Source: Mytilus californianus
Taxonomy: Eukaryota; Mollusca; Bivalvia; Mytilida; Mytilidae
Length of the DNA: 64,000 nt
Direction: 5' to 3'
Assembly (NCBI RefSeq): GCF_021869535.1
Contig: NW_026262581.1
Span: 73,747,955 to 73,811,954, forward strand
In this document: one piece after another, positions 47,733-60,154 of the stretch
How positions within the stretch are numbered: the first letter of the stretch is position 1
Layout: each line of letters opens with the position of its first letter
Notes under the pieces: model-generated
The model's input: only the letters and a program-made list of their open reading frames with translations
The model's database searches: none
Told to the model about the DNA's origin: nothing
Program-made: the position numbers and the translations under genes

Positions 47733-48400
47733 GTAAGTACCGACTATCTATTTTATCTAAAATATTTTTCTGCCATTTCATTTCTTACAACCTATATCTA
47801 TATTCTTATCAAGCATGCAATATTTCCCCTTTACCTTAAGCAACAGCAAATCAGCTTTTTCCTCGCCTGTGAGTGCATACTTTCAATTTAAAAATATTAT
47901 GCTGAAAATAAAAAGACTTAATCTATTAATAAATATAGTTCCTGTCTCACTAGATTCACGCGCTGTGTTCTTTCTTTAAAATGAAAAATCGGGTAAAATT
48001 CGCATTCGCTATTTCATAAATGAAACAGAGGACGAAATGTGGTCAAGCCATATGAATCGATTCGTTACATGATGATTGCATTCATAATTTTTTTTGAAAA
48101 GATAACGTTAACTTACCATAGAGAATCCATTGTAAAGTATCTTCTACGTATGCAGTTACTCTCTATCAAAAAAATTCTAATGTATTTAATCGCAACCTGT
48201 CAAATATCGTTTCTAGTAGGTGATATATAATCCATATATAGGTCCTACAAAATGCTGATCATTTCAAAAGTTCACATTTTTTATTTTATTAGAATTTGTA
48301 ATCATCTTAACTCACTTTTTATACTTTATACAGTTCATATTAGGTATAAAGTTGCACCCAGGTAAATTACTTATTATACAGTTAGCAAATTCATTTGTAG

Positions 48401-48472
48401 AAATCTCAGTGAAAACAGAATCACTTCAGTAGAAAATGGATCTCTGGATGGATTATCATCCTTAGAAAAATT
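48401..48472 (+). CDS. LRR exon, type A
   Basis: The 72-nt exon has acceptor tttgtag and donor gtaagt, phase 2. It encodes NLSENRITSVENG then SLDGLSSLEK. GCATG is at +82 (48554). It differs from 44131 by a single residue, S for F. Confidence 0.88.
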
Positions 48473-49676
48473 GTAAGTACCGATTATCTATTTCATCTAT
48501 GATATTTCTTCTACCTTTTCATTTGATACAATTTATATTTATATTCTTATTAAGCATGCAATATTTTCCCCTTTACATTAAGTAGTAACAAAAAAAGAAT
48601 ACTATTTGTTTATCGAAATTATTATTCTAATACCTTTTGACAAGACAAATTTTTTCTTATAATCTTGTTAGCTTAATAATTAAAAGATACTGATGGGTCA
48701 TTCAAAAACTGATTGGTTGACAGAGAGAAATATGGATAAAATACAAAAACGATAAAAAGATATAAAATATTGTAAATGATTCTGGGGAACCCTGTGTCTC
48801 GCCTGTGAGTGCATACTTCAAGTGTAAAAATATTATGCTGAATGTGAAAAAACTAAATTCATTTATGAATAAAGTTCCTGTTTCAGTAGATTCATCCACT
48901 GCGTTCTTCCTTAAATAAGGAAATATCAGGTAAAAATTCGCATTCGCTATTTCATAAATGAAACAAAGAGAACGAAATGTGGTCAAGCCAGATGGATCGC
49001 TCCTTTGCAATCTATGTAACAGATATCTCAAAACTTCGACCATCTAATAGTAACGATCAAAAAACTTTTGAAAAGATAACGTTAACTTTCCACGAAAGCC
49101 TTTGTTAAGTACGTTTTTCGTATGCAGTTACTCTCTATCAAGGAAATTCTAATCAATTTAATTGCACGCTATGGGATATCATATCAACCAGGAGATATAC
49201 AATCCATATATAGGTGGTCCTTGTAAAGTGCTGCTAAATACAAAATGAATGTAATTTTCACTGTGGAAACATTTAAATTATCAAAAATGATGTTGTAAAT
49301 TGATTTGTGAAATATTTCAGCTAAAATATATGTTATTGTTGTACATGTTGTAACGACAGAAATTCGGATATAAAGCAATTTAGAAATAAAAGAATGTTAC
49401 ATTTTATCTTTTAAATATTATCTTATCTTTAAAAAACAGATTTGTTTTAGCTTATTTTTATATTAAACATTTCATCCAAATCATTCAGGCTTTTTTATTA
49501 TAGAGTTATAAAAGCGTTGGTCGTGCGCTCATTTTTAGTATGAATCGCTTCCACTTTATACCTTAATTACATTCTGCTTCCATTACAATTTCATCAATTG
49601 TCTTAAGTTTATATAAAAGAAATAATTCAAACACCTTAATCGTAAATAGCTTATTTTATTGTACATTATATTACAA

Positions 49677-49748
49677 AGACTGATCGACCAATGATATTAG
49701 TTAAATAGAGGATAGCTCTTTTGTCGGACTGACAATTTTACAGACTTT
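49677..49748 (+). pseudogene. LRR type B pseudo-exon
   Basis: Full-length 72-nt B unit with acceptor attacaa, TGA at codon 2, TAA in ATTAGTTAA, and donor gaaaat. Same lineage as 25044 and 62974, with an extra stop. Confidence 0.8.
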
Positions 49749-50143
49749 GAAAATAAATTGATAAGTTTCTTAACGAGAGAGAATAAGGTGTTGCTTCATG
49801 TCAACTCACGAGTTATTTAATTTCTATATTATAACAAACGAGTTTGGAGATCTTTTTTGTTATTATTAATGAAATCAAATAATGAATTTAAAATATATTT
49901 ACAACACCTTGAAATATTTTCGATTTCGCAAGCTTTATAACTGATCCCGACTGTACTTAACAAACTGATCTACTTTTTCTGTTCATTTGCTTATGAAGCA
50001 TGCAGTATTTGCAAATATACGTAAAGCAACAACAAAAAATTATACTCCTCTTGCCTTTACTTTAAGTATTCAATTTAATATGCAGTTCATAATGTTACAC
50101 CTAGGTATATTACTCATAACTCAGATCACAAATTCATATGTAG

Positions 50144-50215
50144 ATATCTCTGTTGAAACAGGGACACTTCTGTAGAAACTGTATTTCTGGATGGATAGTT
50201 ACGCTTACGAACGTT
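50144..50215 (+). pseudogene. LRR type A pseudo-exon
   Basis: The acceptor atgtag is intact, but the unit has two in-frame stops (TGA after YLC, TAG in place of a Leu codon) and the donor is atatgt. It is the A partner of the dead B unit at 49677. Confidence 0.8.
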
Positions 50216-51618
50216 ATATGTCCCGAATATTTATTTCATTTGTGAGATCATTTCGGCCATTTCATTTCATACAACCTATATCTATATTCTTATTACTCTT
50301 CGCTTTTCCATTAAGAACAAGTAAAAGATAGTATGGGACTAATAAATATTGACTTAGAGAAATATGACTTTAAGACAAAAAAAAAAAATAAAAGATCTTG
50401 GATGTTTCTCCTGAACACTCTGTAAGCGTGATATTTCTACTTTAAGAAGTGTTATATCAAATGTCAAAGAACGAAATCAAGTTATCAGTAAAATACGAAA
50501 AATTGTATATTGATGGTGATTTTTGTTCTGCAGTAATAAGTCTACAGAACTAAGGTTGGATAAGGAGTTCCTGTTTCCTCTACATTCTTCCTTTAAAAAA
50601 GAAAATTCGGTAATAATCGCATTCGCTTATACATGTATCATCAATGAAAAAAAAGTGGATGAAATCTGTCCTAGACAAATGAATATATTTTCAGAGAAAC
50701 ATTTTCATACGTTTAATTCTAGCTATGGAATATTTAATCAACCAGAATACATACAATTCATATAATATTTATTATAGGTCCTGCTAGAATACTGCTAAAT
50801 ACAAATAAAAAGTTCACAGTGGGAAAACAGAAATTTTAATATTGCTGACTGCATTATATCTGAATCGCTTGTTTTATTTCTTCACGACACCTGATTAAAG
50901 GAAAAACGACTTTTATCAGAATTCTGTTGTAAATTGATATGTATAATATTGTAGATATATTCAAAGTTTTTACTACCACTGGGTCGATATTTATCTTCTA
51001 GTGGACTGTTAGTCCCTGAGGGTATCATCATCCCAGTAACCAGTTCTGCGGTGCTGGCATGAAAATACGGATTTTCTGCTTTTAAATTTTGCAGTAACAA
51101 AATTTTGGAAAATATTTTAAATTAGGGAATATATCGCCCTCACGCAAAGCTGTGATTCCTTTATTTTAATATGCTTTTTTGTCTTTTTTGGTTCATAAGC
51201 TCTTGATATTTTAAATTAGCTTTGGATTATCAAACATTTTGGCCTCAATCATCATTGAAGAGACATTTGGTGTTCTAAATGTGCATCTAGTGAAAAATAA
51301 ATTGGTATCGTTTATGTTATTAAACAATTAAATACAAAAGAATGTAAAATTAAATACTTTCAATCAAAATAAAAGAAAAAAAACAGACTGCATTTATGGT
51401 ATTTTGATACCAACCATTTCATACCAAGAATTCAAGCTTCTTCTAAGGTTATGAAACCGTTGGTCGTGCGCACATTTTTAGTGTAAAGCCTTCTACTTGA
51501 TACCCGAATTACATTCTCCTTTCCTTAAGATTTCAATAGCTGTATTCGCTTTGTATATAAGAAGCAAGTCAAACAGCTTAATCGTAGATTGCTTATTTTA
51601 TTATACATTATATAGCGG

Positions 51619-51649
51619 AGACTTAGTAACTCATGATATCACTTCTACG
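51619..51649 (+). pseudogene. Truncated LRR type B exon with CGG acceptor
   Basis: The first 31 nt of a B unit follow an acceptor mutated to CGG. Sequence then changes to intron-like material copied from the local upstream region (aatcattttttttaatc). Confidence 0.65.
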
Positions 51650-51849
51650 AAATCATTTTTTTTAATCATAGGGTTATGAAGCAGTTGGTCGTGCGCACAT
51701 GTTTAGTATACAGCCTTTCACTTCATACCTAAATTAGATTTTGCCTCTCTTCTTAAGATTTCAATAGTTGTACATGTATTTGGTTTGTATAAAAGCAAGT
51801 CGAACAGCTTAATCGTAGATTGTTTATTTTATTATACATTATATTACGG

Positions 51850-51932
51850 AGACTTAGACACAATGTTAGAACCAATAATATTACTTCTAAAGAGTATAGC
51901 ACTTTTATCGGACTGGCAAATTTACAGACGTT
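51850..51932 (+). pseudogene. LRR type B exon with CGG acceptor and 11-nt net insertion
   Basis: An insertion near acacaatgttag makes the unit 83 nt and shifts the frame. The acceptor is CGG and the donor gttatt. It is a duplicate of 29209 within the 28.9-30.6 / 51.3-53.0 kb pair. Confidence 0.72.
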
Positions 51933-52332
51933 GTTATTACGTTTACAGATTTCATAACGAGAGTGAATTAGATATCGCTTGATATCAATTCGAGTTATTC
52001 AATTCAGTAGCCATTGGAAATTTAGCAATGTCGATATACATTGTAAGATAGGCCACCCAAGTTAACGTATTTTTCGTACCACTTATTCATACAAACTCCG
52101 TTCAGTGTGATACGAATAATATATCTTCATGCAGGCAATTTATAACAGGGCTCAGCATAATACAATTATCCTCTTGGAGAAATACTTTAAAATATCAGCA
52201 GCAATAACAAATCGGGTTTGATACTTTTATTTACAACATCATACGACAATTCCTGAAGGAAATTGTAAAATCAAGTATAATTGCACACCTATTTCCTTAG
52301 TATGTCAATTGCTAAGGTTTACATTCTACTTG

Positions 52333-52336
<4 letters not shown>

Positions 52337-52386
<50 letters not shown>
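52337..52386 (+). repeat. (CT)n microsatellite
   Basis: About 50 bp of uninterrupted CT repeats at the position equivalent to 29665-29710. Confidence 0.9.
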
Positions 52387-52390
<4 letters not shown>

Positions 52391-52949
52391 ATAAATGACA
52401 ACTGTGTTCAAAAAATTATCTCCCGTTGAGACATGGGATTGAGTTAATTGTCACCCTCGTTTTAACAAATAAAAATCTGGCATTCTAACGTAAAGTATAA
52501 AAAACAGCAATATCAAACTTCAAGTGTGCATTTCTGTACTGTACAGCTAGATAAATATGCAAAATGGTCGTCTTTTCAATGATTATCGGTAAAAATAAAA
52601 AAAATAATAAATTTCGTTGGTCCGCAGTTAATCATATATATGTTGTGTCATCTGTACTATTATTTGTCTGTTTGTCTTTTTATTTTTGGCCATGGCGTTG
52701 TCAGTTTGTTTTCGATCTATGAGTTTGACTGTCCCTCTGGTATCTTTCGTCCCTCTCTTATCTGTTGGCAATCTTTAATTGACACTTAAAGACCGGGGAC
52801 GCCTTAAAAACTTTTGTAAGGTCTTCGGTAGACTTTTGGAAGCGGTTGATTTTTCCTTTTTATTCAAACCAGAATGTTTTTTTGATTTTATTGTGTAAAT
52901 ATAAATTGTAAAATGATACAGAAAATATACAACTATATTTGTATCCACT

Positions 52950-54640
52950 AAGGTCAAAAGAGCTTCATTGGTCAGCATGGTCATGTGAGATAGATAACTT
53001 TTCTTGAATTATCAGAGTGCTGTTGTAAATTTATACTACTAAAATAACACGGTCCAATTGGTTAGCCAGCATGACGTAAAAAACGACGAATCAAAGAATT
53101 CAACTTTATAAATAACTGATATCGGCCAATGGTGTTGTTTAAAAATTACACCATTCCAGGCCCTTTTGTTTTCCACATAATTAATATTACCAATAATCAA
53201 GAAGTTCCGTGTCGAATCAGATACCGATACCAATACAATAGTATATGTCACATGTAGTTTCCGATGGTTATCTGTAACCTTCTGTAAATCTCTCCTCTAT
53301 CAGGAGAACTTGGAATTCTTCCAGTAGTTGTGTTATACCTATGTTACACTATGTAACACTATCTAATAAGTCTGTTTTCTTCCACCTCTATACCACTATT
53401 AATTTTGGTTAAAAAATTAAATTCAGTTTATAGTAAGTTTATTGTAATAAGGAAACCAAAACGGGTTAAAACAGAAAGATTTTGAAAGCAGAGAAAACTG
53501 TGCACCTTATAATCAGCATGACTTTATCAGATGACAATACGAATACTAAGCATCCAGGCTAAAAACAAGGTATTGGTACTTTAATTCAGTCACGGACCTG
53601 CGACATGTCGCGGGTGTGTTCTAGTGATAACGTATATCTATTTTAGCTATAAACAACGTCTTTGTTTTCACAAATATGTTCTGAAAATAGTATAATATTA
53701 AAACATTTTAATTTTAAAGTAGTATAATTTAAAGCGTATAAGATCTTAAATCTTAACTAGCATGTAAACGACAGGATAGTATTTAGATTGTTTTCAAAGC
53801 AGTTTTATACCAAGATTTGAAGGCTTCTTCCTGTAAGCTTTTGGGATTATAAAAGCAATAACTGTGTGCACACTCTTTTTTTGACGAGGTACATGTTACT
53901 AAATCTTTAGTGTACAATCTAAAAGAAACAAGTCAAACAGTTTAACTGTAGTTTTTTTTATTCTATTTTATATCATATTACAGAGTCTTGTCTACCAATA
54001 ATATTAGTTCTATAGAGGAAAGTACTTTCAGCGGACTGACAAATTTAACGATTTTGTAAGTGTATATATAAATTTCATAACGAGAGAGAATTTGATATCG
54101 TTTGAAATCAACTCGTGCTTTTGAATTAAAATGACAATTTAGTCTGATTATTGCAGAATAATGAATAATGTCCACTTTCTGACAGTTTACTAGTGCATTC
54201 TATAAATATAACAAATCGGTATGAAATGAACGTTCTCTATTAAAAAAAGTTTCCGGACATTCTATTTTTGAATAGTTAATGAAAATTTGAATTTATTTAC
54301 CAAATTGCATTCTTGAATTGGTGGTACAATACTACACCTTTAGTTTGATAGGTGATTCCCAGTTTAGATATATTTTGAAAAGACTTTTTTATTTGTATTA
54401 TGTTACAGCACTGCAATAACTTTTTCACAGAATTCTTCAGATGGGCAGAAACATTTTGTATTATTCAAAAGGACGGGCATCAACTTTTTTAAAGATACAA
54501 AATTAAGTATACATCGACCCAGCCCTCTAATAAATTTTGTACAATCTAAAAGAAACAAGTCGAACAGTTCAATTGTAGATTTTTTATTTTATTATGTATC
54601 ATATTACAGAGACTTGTCAACCAATAGTATTAGTACTATA
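52950..54640 (+). repeat. Segmental duplication A2 (partner 19940-21660)
   Basis: Contains the intact B exon 53984 and the defective 54610. Collinear with 19940-21660, with small indels. Confidence 0.8.
53984..54055 (+). CDS. LRR exon, type B
   Basis: The 72-nt exon has acceptor attacag and donor gtaagt, phase 2. It encodes VLSTNNISSIEESTF then SGLTNLTI. It is the intact sister of 20969, whose donor is lost. Confidence 0.86.
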
Positions 54641-54699
54641 AAGGATAACACTTTCATCAGATTGACACATTAACAGTTTTTGACACATTTACAGTTTTT
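54610..54699 (+). pseudogene. LRR type B exon with internal 18-bp tandem duplication
   Basis: The acceptor attacag is intact. The last 18 nt (gacacattaacagttttt and a near copy) are present twice, making the unit 90 nt, still a multiple of three. The first copy carries an in-frame TAA. The donor is gtatat. Confidence 0.75.
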
Positions 54700-55234
54700 G
54701 TATATATATAAATTTCATAACTAGAGATCGCTTGATATCAACTCTTGTTTTTTTTTTTTACAACTAAATGACAATTAAATCTGAATGTTGCAGAATAATT
54801 AAAAATTTCCATTTTCTGACAGTTTACTAGTGCAGTCTATAAATATAATGAATCGGTATCAAAGGAACGTTCTCCATTAAGAAAAGTTTCCGTAAATTTT
54901 ATTTTTAAAAAGTTCATGAAAATTTGGATTACAAAGCTGCATACTTGAATAGGTGGTACAATACTACACCTTCGTTTTTTTTTTGTAGTTCCTAGATTTA
55001 AGATATTTTTAAAAGACTTTGTTTTTATTTCAGCAGGGCAATTACTTTTTTCACAGAAATCGTTGGGGGCATTTTTAATTTTACTATTAAAAAAAACGGG
55101 CTTCAACTGTTTTGAAGATATGAAATTAAGTATGAACCGGCCCATCCCTCTCATACACTGTATACGGTCTAAAAGAAACAAGTAAAACATCTTAATCGTC
55201 GATTGCTTATGTTATTATATATCATATTACAGAG

Positions 55235-55306
55235 GGACTTGTCAACCAACAATATTAGTACTATAGAAGGTATCCCTTATATTGGATTGACAAAATTACA
55301 GATTTT
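55235..55306 (+). pseudogene. LRR type B exon with AT donor
   Basis: Two extra bases at the 3' splice site shift the acceptor, but AG at 55233-55234 restores a 72-nt open unit (DLSTNNISTIEGIPY then IGLTKLQI). The donor is ataagt instead of gtaagt. It is the last LRR unit before the 5.9-kb exon-free block. Confidence 0.68.
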
Positions 55307-56755
55307 ATAAGTATATTGATAGATTTGACGAGAGAGTATTGGTTTAAATAATATTTATTAAAAAAAAACAAATGATAATAATAAAGATAATACATTATAA
55401 ACAATTGGATTGAGAAACAAGCAACATTGCTTATTTTTGATATGTCTCCCAAAAAACGGTAACATACAGCATACTGAATACTTGGAGCATGCTCTAATCG
55501 GAATTGACCTTCTGGGTATATGTGGTTGTAGTTTTAGTGCTTTGCGAGGATTTAACCAACAGCACTCCTTGCGGTCAGAAGGGGGATGAGCAAGGGCCTG
55601 AAAACAGTTATAACTAAGACTGATTTGTTTTGAGGTCCTCTTTCTTTAAAAGCGCATATGCAAAATTCATATTAATAATATTATAATCAACAACAATAAT
55701 AGAGTATACAATGCAATTATTAAAAACATATAATTCATATAATTTCACAGCTTAAATGACCATTAAATAAACTTTATTTTATTACATAAGCATATGCATA
55801 TTAAAAATGAACACGTATGCTTATCGTGACTCTTAAGCATTCAAATATGTGAGCAAGATGCGAACACAATCTTTAGCATAAGAGCATAATGCGATACCTA
55901 ATACTTGAACCTATGTGAGCATAAAGCATGTGCTAAAGTGTGAATGTTTTTACTAATAAACATGGTAGAGCTAATTAAAAATGGTAGAGCAAATATTGCG
56001 CTTCTTAAAAACTTAAATTAAACTTTTAATACCAAACTAAATCAATTCAAACAATGAATATTGGTTGACAGAATCACAACGTCGAAAAGGCTAAATTACT
56101 CTGTATATGAAAATATGAATAATTTTGACATACTTAGCTCTACGAAAACTAAAGGCAATTGACAAATAAAGATATATATATATATATAAAACTTTATCAT
56201 ATAACATAGGGAAATAAGCTTTAAAACATACATGCTTGCTTTTTATCAAAATTCCTGACTCGTTATAGTGATATATTGCTACACGACAAAACTTGTTTAC
56301 GATATATAATTATTTATCATTTCAACCTACACGTGTAGAAATTATTTATGAAAAGCTTCTTAAATAATCAAACCTTATCCTTGCGAAAATGATCTTAATT
56401 CTTATAAATTATGACAAGCGATAAATAAAATTATCATTTCAAGTATGTGAGCGTAAAACAAAATTTTATTACATTTAAAAATATCATTGAGTACAGAAAC
56501 TTTGGGAAAAACAAATGAACCTTTCTTTTCTAAAACATATTTACATTATTTACACTTATACCATAAGAACTCTTTGATCTGAAATTATTTTAATTAATGC
56601 GAGAAAACTGAAAATAAAAATGATAAAACGAAGTATATATATAACTTGAATAAATAAAATACTTGACTCTAATGAAAACAGTAAAGGTTTGGTTTGCTTG
56701 CTTGCTTTGCTAGTATAAATGTTTACTCAAGCATTGTAATTAAGATTGACCTCTG

Positions 56756-56873
56756 CAATCAATAGATAGGCGGGGCTTCAGCTTGTATACATTATACTTT
56801 TAAATTTATTGGATGTTAAGTATAATGCAGAGTATAATGTATACAAGCTGAAGCCCAACCTATCTATTGATTG
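56756..56873. mobile_element. Strong hairpin with 43-bp arms (foldback or pre-miRNA-like)
   Basis: The arms 56756-56798 and 56831-56873 are inverted repeats with 41 of 43 positions matching (caatcaatagatagg ... gtatacattatact), separated by a 32-nt loop. This could be a short MITE. The size also fits a hairpin RNA precursor. Confidence 0.75.
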
Positions 56874-57479
56874 TAGATATTTTCAGATTTGGAAAAGCCA
56901 AATATGTACTTTCTAGAAAATATATTTCTAGAATGTATGATATTTGTAACAAATAATATATGGTCCGTTTATCAGTCTATTTAAGTTGGATCATCTTTAT
57001 ATATTTCTTCAGATAGAATGTTCTCATATTTTGTCAAAATGTAAATTCTGCGGTGCCATTTTTAAAAGATATAATAAAAAGTATGGGTCACCGCGCTATT
57101 TATAAGCTACAAGTCGTGCAATATTTCTCAACTTTGCATAGATTTTCATGAAAAAACACTTTTATGTGAATAAAAAGAAATCAATAAGATGGAATTTTGA
57201 AATAAAATATAAGAAGACAGGATCTACAATATGCTTTTAAGAATGTACAAAGACTTGTTTTCTTCTCACAAGTAAAACCTAAAAATTTTACGAAATATGT
57301 GTTTTTGTATATTTATTTAGAATACATGGAAATGCTGAATATAACTATTGTAATACGAAGTAACACAAATATATACAAATACATACAAAAACAGATTTAT
57401 TTCATAAATACTGAACTGTGAATCAGATTTTAAATAGTGTTATTGTATATTCACAATTACCACCGAGCAGGCACACAAC

Positions 57480-57800
57480 ATTGATTAAACATTGAATCAA
57501 TGTTTATTTTCTATGTTGAATCAATGTTGAATTATTATTAGATTTTGCAAATTTGTATCAACGTTGAAATCCTATGTTGAATCAACGTTGATGTTCAACT
57601 TTGAATCAATATTGAATAATGGTTGCTTCAACATTGTTTCAACCAATAACTTAATTTGAATTCAGATTGAATTCAGGGTGAATACCATATTTTGTAAAAC
57701 AATCAACGTTGAATAAAGATTGTTTTAACTAATAATCGGTTGATTTCAGATTGATAACAAGTTTTTAAAGTTCTTTGTGACATTCAACACTGAATCAAAA
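57480..57800 (+). repeat. Degenerate ttgaatcaa(c/t)gttga repeat
   Basis: Many imperfect copies of a partly palindromic motif such as gttgaatcaatgttgaa and gttgaatcaacgttga, without fixed spacing. Looks like an old low-complexity or minisatellite region. Confidence 0.7.
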
Positions 57801-58139
57801 TTGGAGTGGTTGTGTTCAACTGCGTTACATTCCATAATATTAAACTGTAGCAATATTCAAGCTAGTGTCTTCTCAAGGCAATGAATGTCCTAGCAACATT
57901 CTGCCGCAGGAAACTTTCTCCAATAACTGCTCCATCAGACCAAAGTATTAAAAATAATCTCAGAAACAAATTGATGAACTTTAAATTAAAATAACTAAAG
58001 ACAATTACAAAATTATTTCATGTTAGCCTGGTATACTGAGGTTGACATTCTTCCAACAAAAGAAGAATAACATCTCTGCAATCTTAAGCGAGCTTGATCA
58101 ATTAGTTAATTATCTGTCAAAAATAAGATTTAACAATAA

Positions 58140-58435
58140 AAGAGGGACGAAAGATACCAGAGGGACAGTCAAACTAATAGATCGAAAACAAACTGACAAC
58201 GCCATGGCCAAAAATAAAATGACAAACAGACAAATAATAGTACAGATGACACTACATAGAAAACCAAAGACTAAGCGACACGAACCCCACCAAAAACTGG
58301 GGGTGATCTCAGGTGCTCTGGAAGGGTAAGCATAACTTGCTCCACAGGTGGCACCCGTCGTATTGCTTATGTTATTACAAATCCGGTAAATAGTCTAATT
58401 CGGTAAGTCACATTCGTGAAAAGGGAGGGTTTTGT
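58140..58435 (-). repeat. Retroelement tail repeat, best copy
   Basis: Adjoins the C-terminal end of the RT remnant. Includes gagggacgaaagataccaga, caacgccatggccaaaaa, caaaaactgggggtgatctc and ggtggcacccgtcg. The 95-codon frame over it is not a gene. Confidence 0.75.
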
Positions 58436-59450
58436 AGTTACGACATAAGGAACATATCCGATATCATCTGTGAAACGGTTATTCCATAACGGTCAATCAA
58501 CTCGTGATGGCGTCCGTAAAATTTACGAAGGGATGGCTTCAACTTTCCCATTTGGAACTCTTGGTTTAATAGCTTCCTCGTGAGCAGCAATCCCCTATCA
58601 AGGAAATCATGATAGGAAACACAAGCCCGGGAATATCGTATCAATTGGGAGATATATACTCCGTATACAGGCTCTGCCGGAATGTTGCTACATAGAAATG
58701 GAAAGTTCACAATGGGGAAGCTGAAATCATCTCTTTTGTCGTAAAGTTTTGTTTTCAACCGACCCTCATTGTCAATTTCTAGATGTAAGTCAAGATATGA
58801 GGCAAACTTAACTGTATCTGTAGTATCCTTTATCTCTAGTTTGATGGGATAAACTCGTTCAACATAGTCACCAAATTTTGTATTATTTAGTGAGAGAACA
58901 TCATCTATATAGCGGAACGTAGAGTTAAAGGATATTGCTAACTATTTATCTTTCTTCCTAAGAAGTTCCTGTATGAAGTCAGCCTAATAATAAAGAAACA
59001 AGTCGGCAAGAAGAGGGGCACAATTGGTTCCCATCGGAATTCCGACAGTCTGTTGAAAAACACGTCCTCCAAACGTAACAAATATGTTGTCAATCAAGAA
59101 ATCAAGCATCTTGATAATGTCAGTTTCAGAGAATTTTTTGTTTGAATCAGAGTGATTCTTTACAAAGTAGGATTTATCCCTCCCCTAAACAAGATACTTG
59201 TATCTACGTTCGCCATTCTTTTTAATGAAACAAAGTAATACCAACTCTTTCAATTTTTTTTTAGTTTGGAATGGGGAATACTTGTGTAAAGTGAAGAAAA
59301 GTCAAATGTTTTAATACTATTGCAAGATGAGAGAGTCTTAGATTGTATGTACTCTAAAAGATCTTTGGAATTTTTAAGTATCCACATCTGATTCACGCCA
59401 CTGTTTGAAGAAAGATTGTTGAATTTCGATATAAACATTAGTCTTCTGGA
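58436..59450 (-). pseudogene. Degenerate reverse transcriptase (Penelope-like type)
   Basis: Minus strand, N to C: GVNQMWILKNSKDLLEYI; motif A KTFDFSSLYTSIPHSK; QTVGIPMGTNCAPLLADLF; catalytic box FRYIDDVLSLNN; ASYLDLHLEIDNEGR; SQLIRYSRACVSYHDFLDRG; and C-terminus FYGRHHELIDRYG. Three TAG stops (in LV*GRD, YY*ADF and KDK*LA) and a frame change near 59250 show it is dead. No GIY-YIG domain is visible, so assignment to Penelope-like elements is tentative. It is 5'-truncated at about 59450. Confidence 0.8.
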
Positions 59451-60154
59451 AATTGAGAAACTCTTGCTATTATATACAAGTACTCAAAATCAACATCTGA
59501 CAGAAACCATTAAATCTCAAATCAATGTCTTGTCATATTTGACATGGTGTGGGCTTTTACTCATTGTTGAAGACTGTATATATGGTGACCCAAAGATGTA
59601 TAAATAATTTTCTATGGTGAATGGTTGTCTTATTAACAATAAAAAAGTGGTTGGGTGCACACAACTTTAAATAGATGTTATTGACTGTCAATTACTCGTA
59701 GAAGATCAGTAATTTTCAACAATAAAACTGACCACATTCTTGTGAAGAGAACAATGGCTTGACCGCCAACAACCAATCAACCGAATAACAAATATGTGTG
59801 TTTACGGTTTTTTACGAACCATAATTTTTTGTACCAACCCCCAAGATTTTTTCAACATTTATTGATATGCATAAAAAAAAAACACAAATTATCCTCCGAG
59901 AGAAATATGGAAAAAAAACAGCAAAATAAAAAAATATTTCCTATACTGACATATCTTAATTTTTGAAAGCACACAACCCTTGATACACAAATATTTTGCC
60001 CAATGTCTATTTTAAATATCTGAGTGATCAAAATATAAAACAAAGTTTGCTGTTCCTAACCCATGTATACTTATGTCCAACCACTGATTATAGAGAAATA
60101 TTCAATACGATAAAATTAAAATAAATTTATCTATTAATAGTGAAAACTTCTACT
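59451..60154. other. No recognisable gene
   Basis: AT-rich sequence between the RT remnant and the candidate minus-strand gene. No motif seen. Confidence 0.4.

Larger units (their letters stand above)
55310..58135. other. Exon-free AT-rich block
   Basis: LRR-intron similarity stops at about 55330. The block includes the hairpin at 56756-56873, a stretch at 57385-57465 shared with 40545-40630, and the degenerate repeat at 57480-57800. No gene is supported. Confidence 0.5.

Noticed and set aside
58042-58329. 95-codon frame as a gene
   Set aside because: Same tail repeat; the peptide is the antisense or sense reading of a non-coding repeat.
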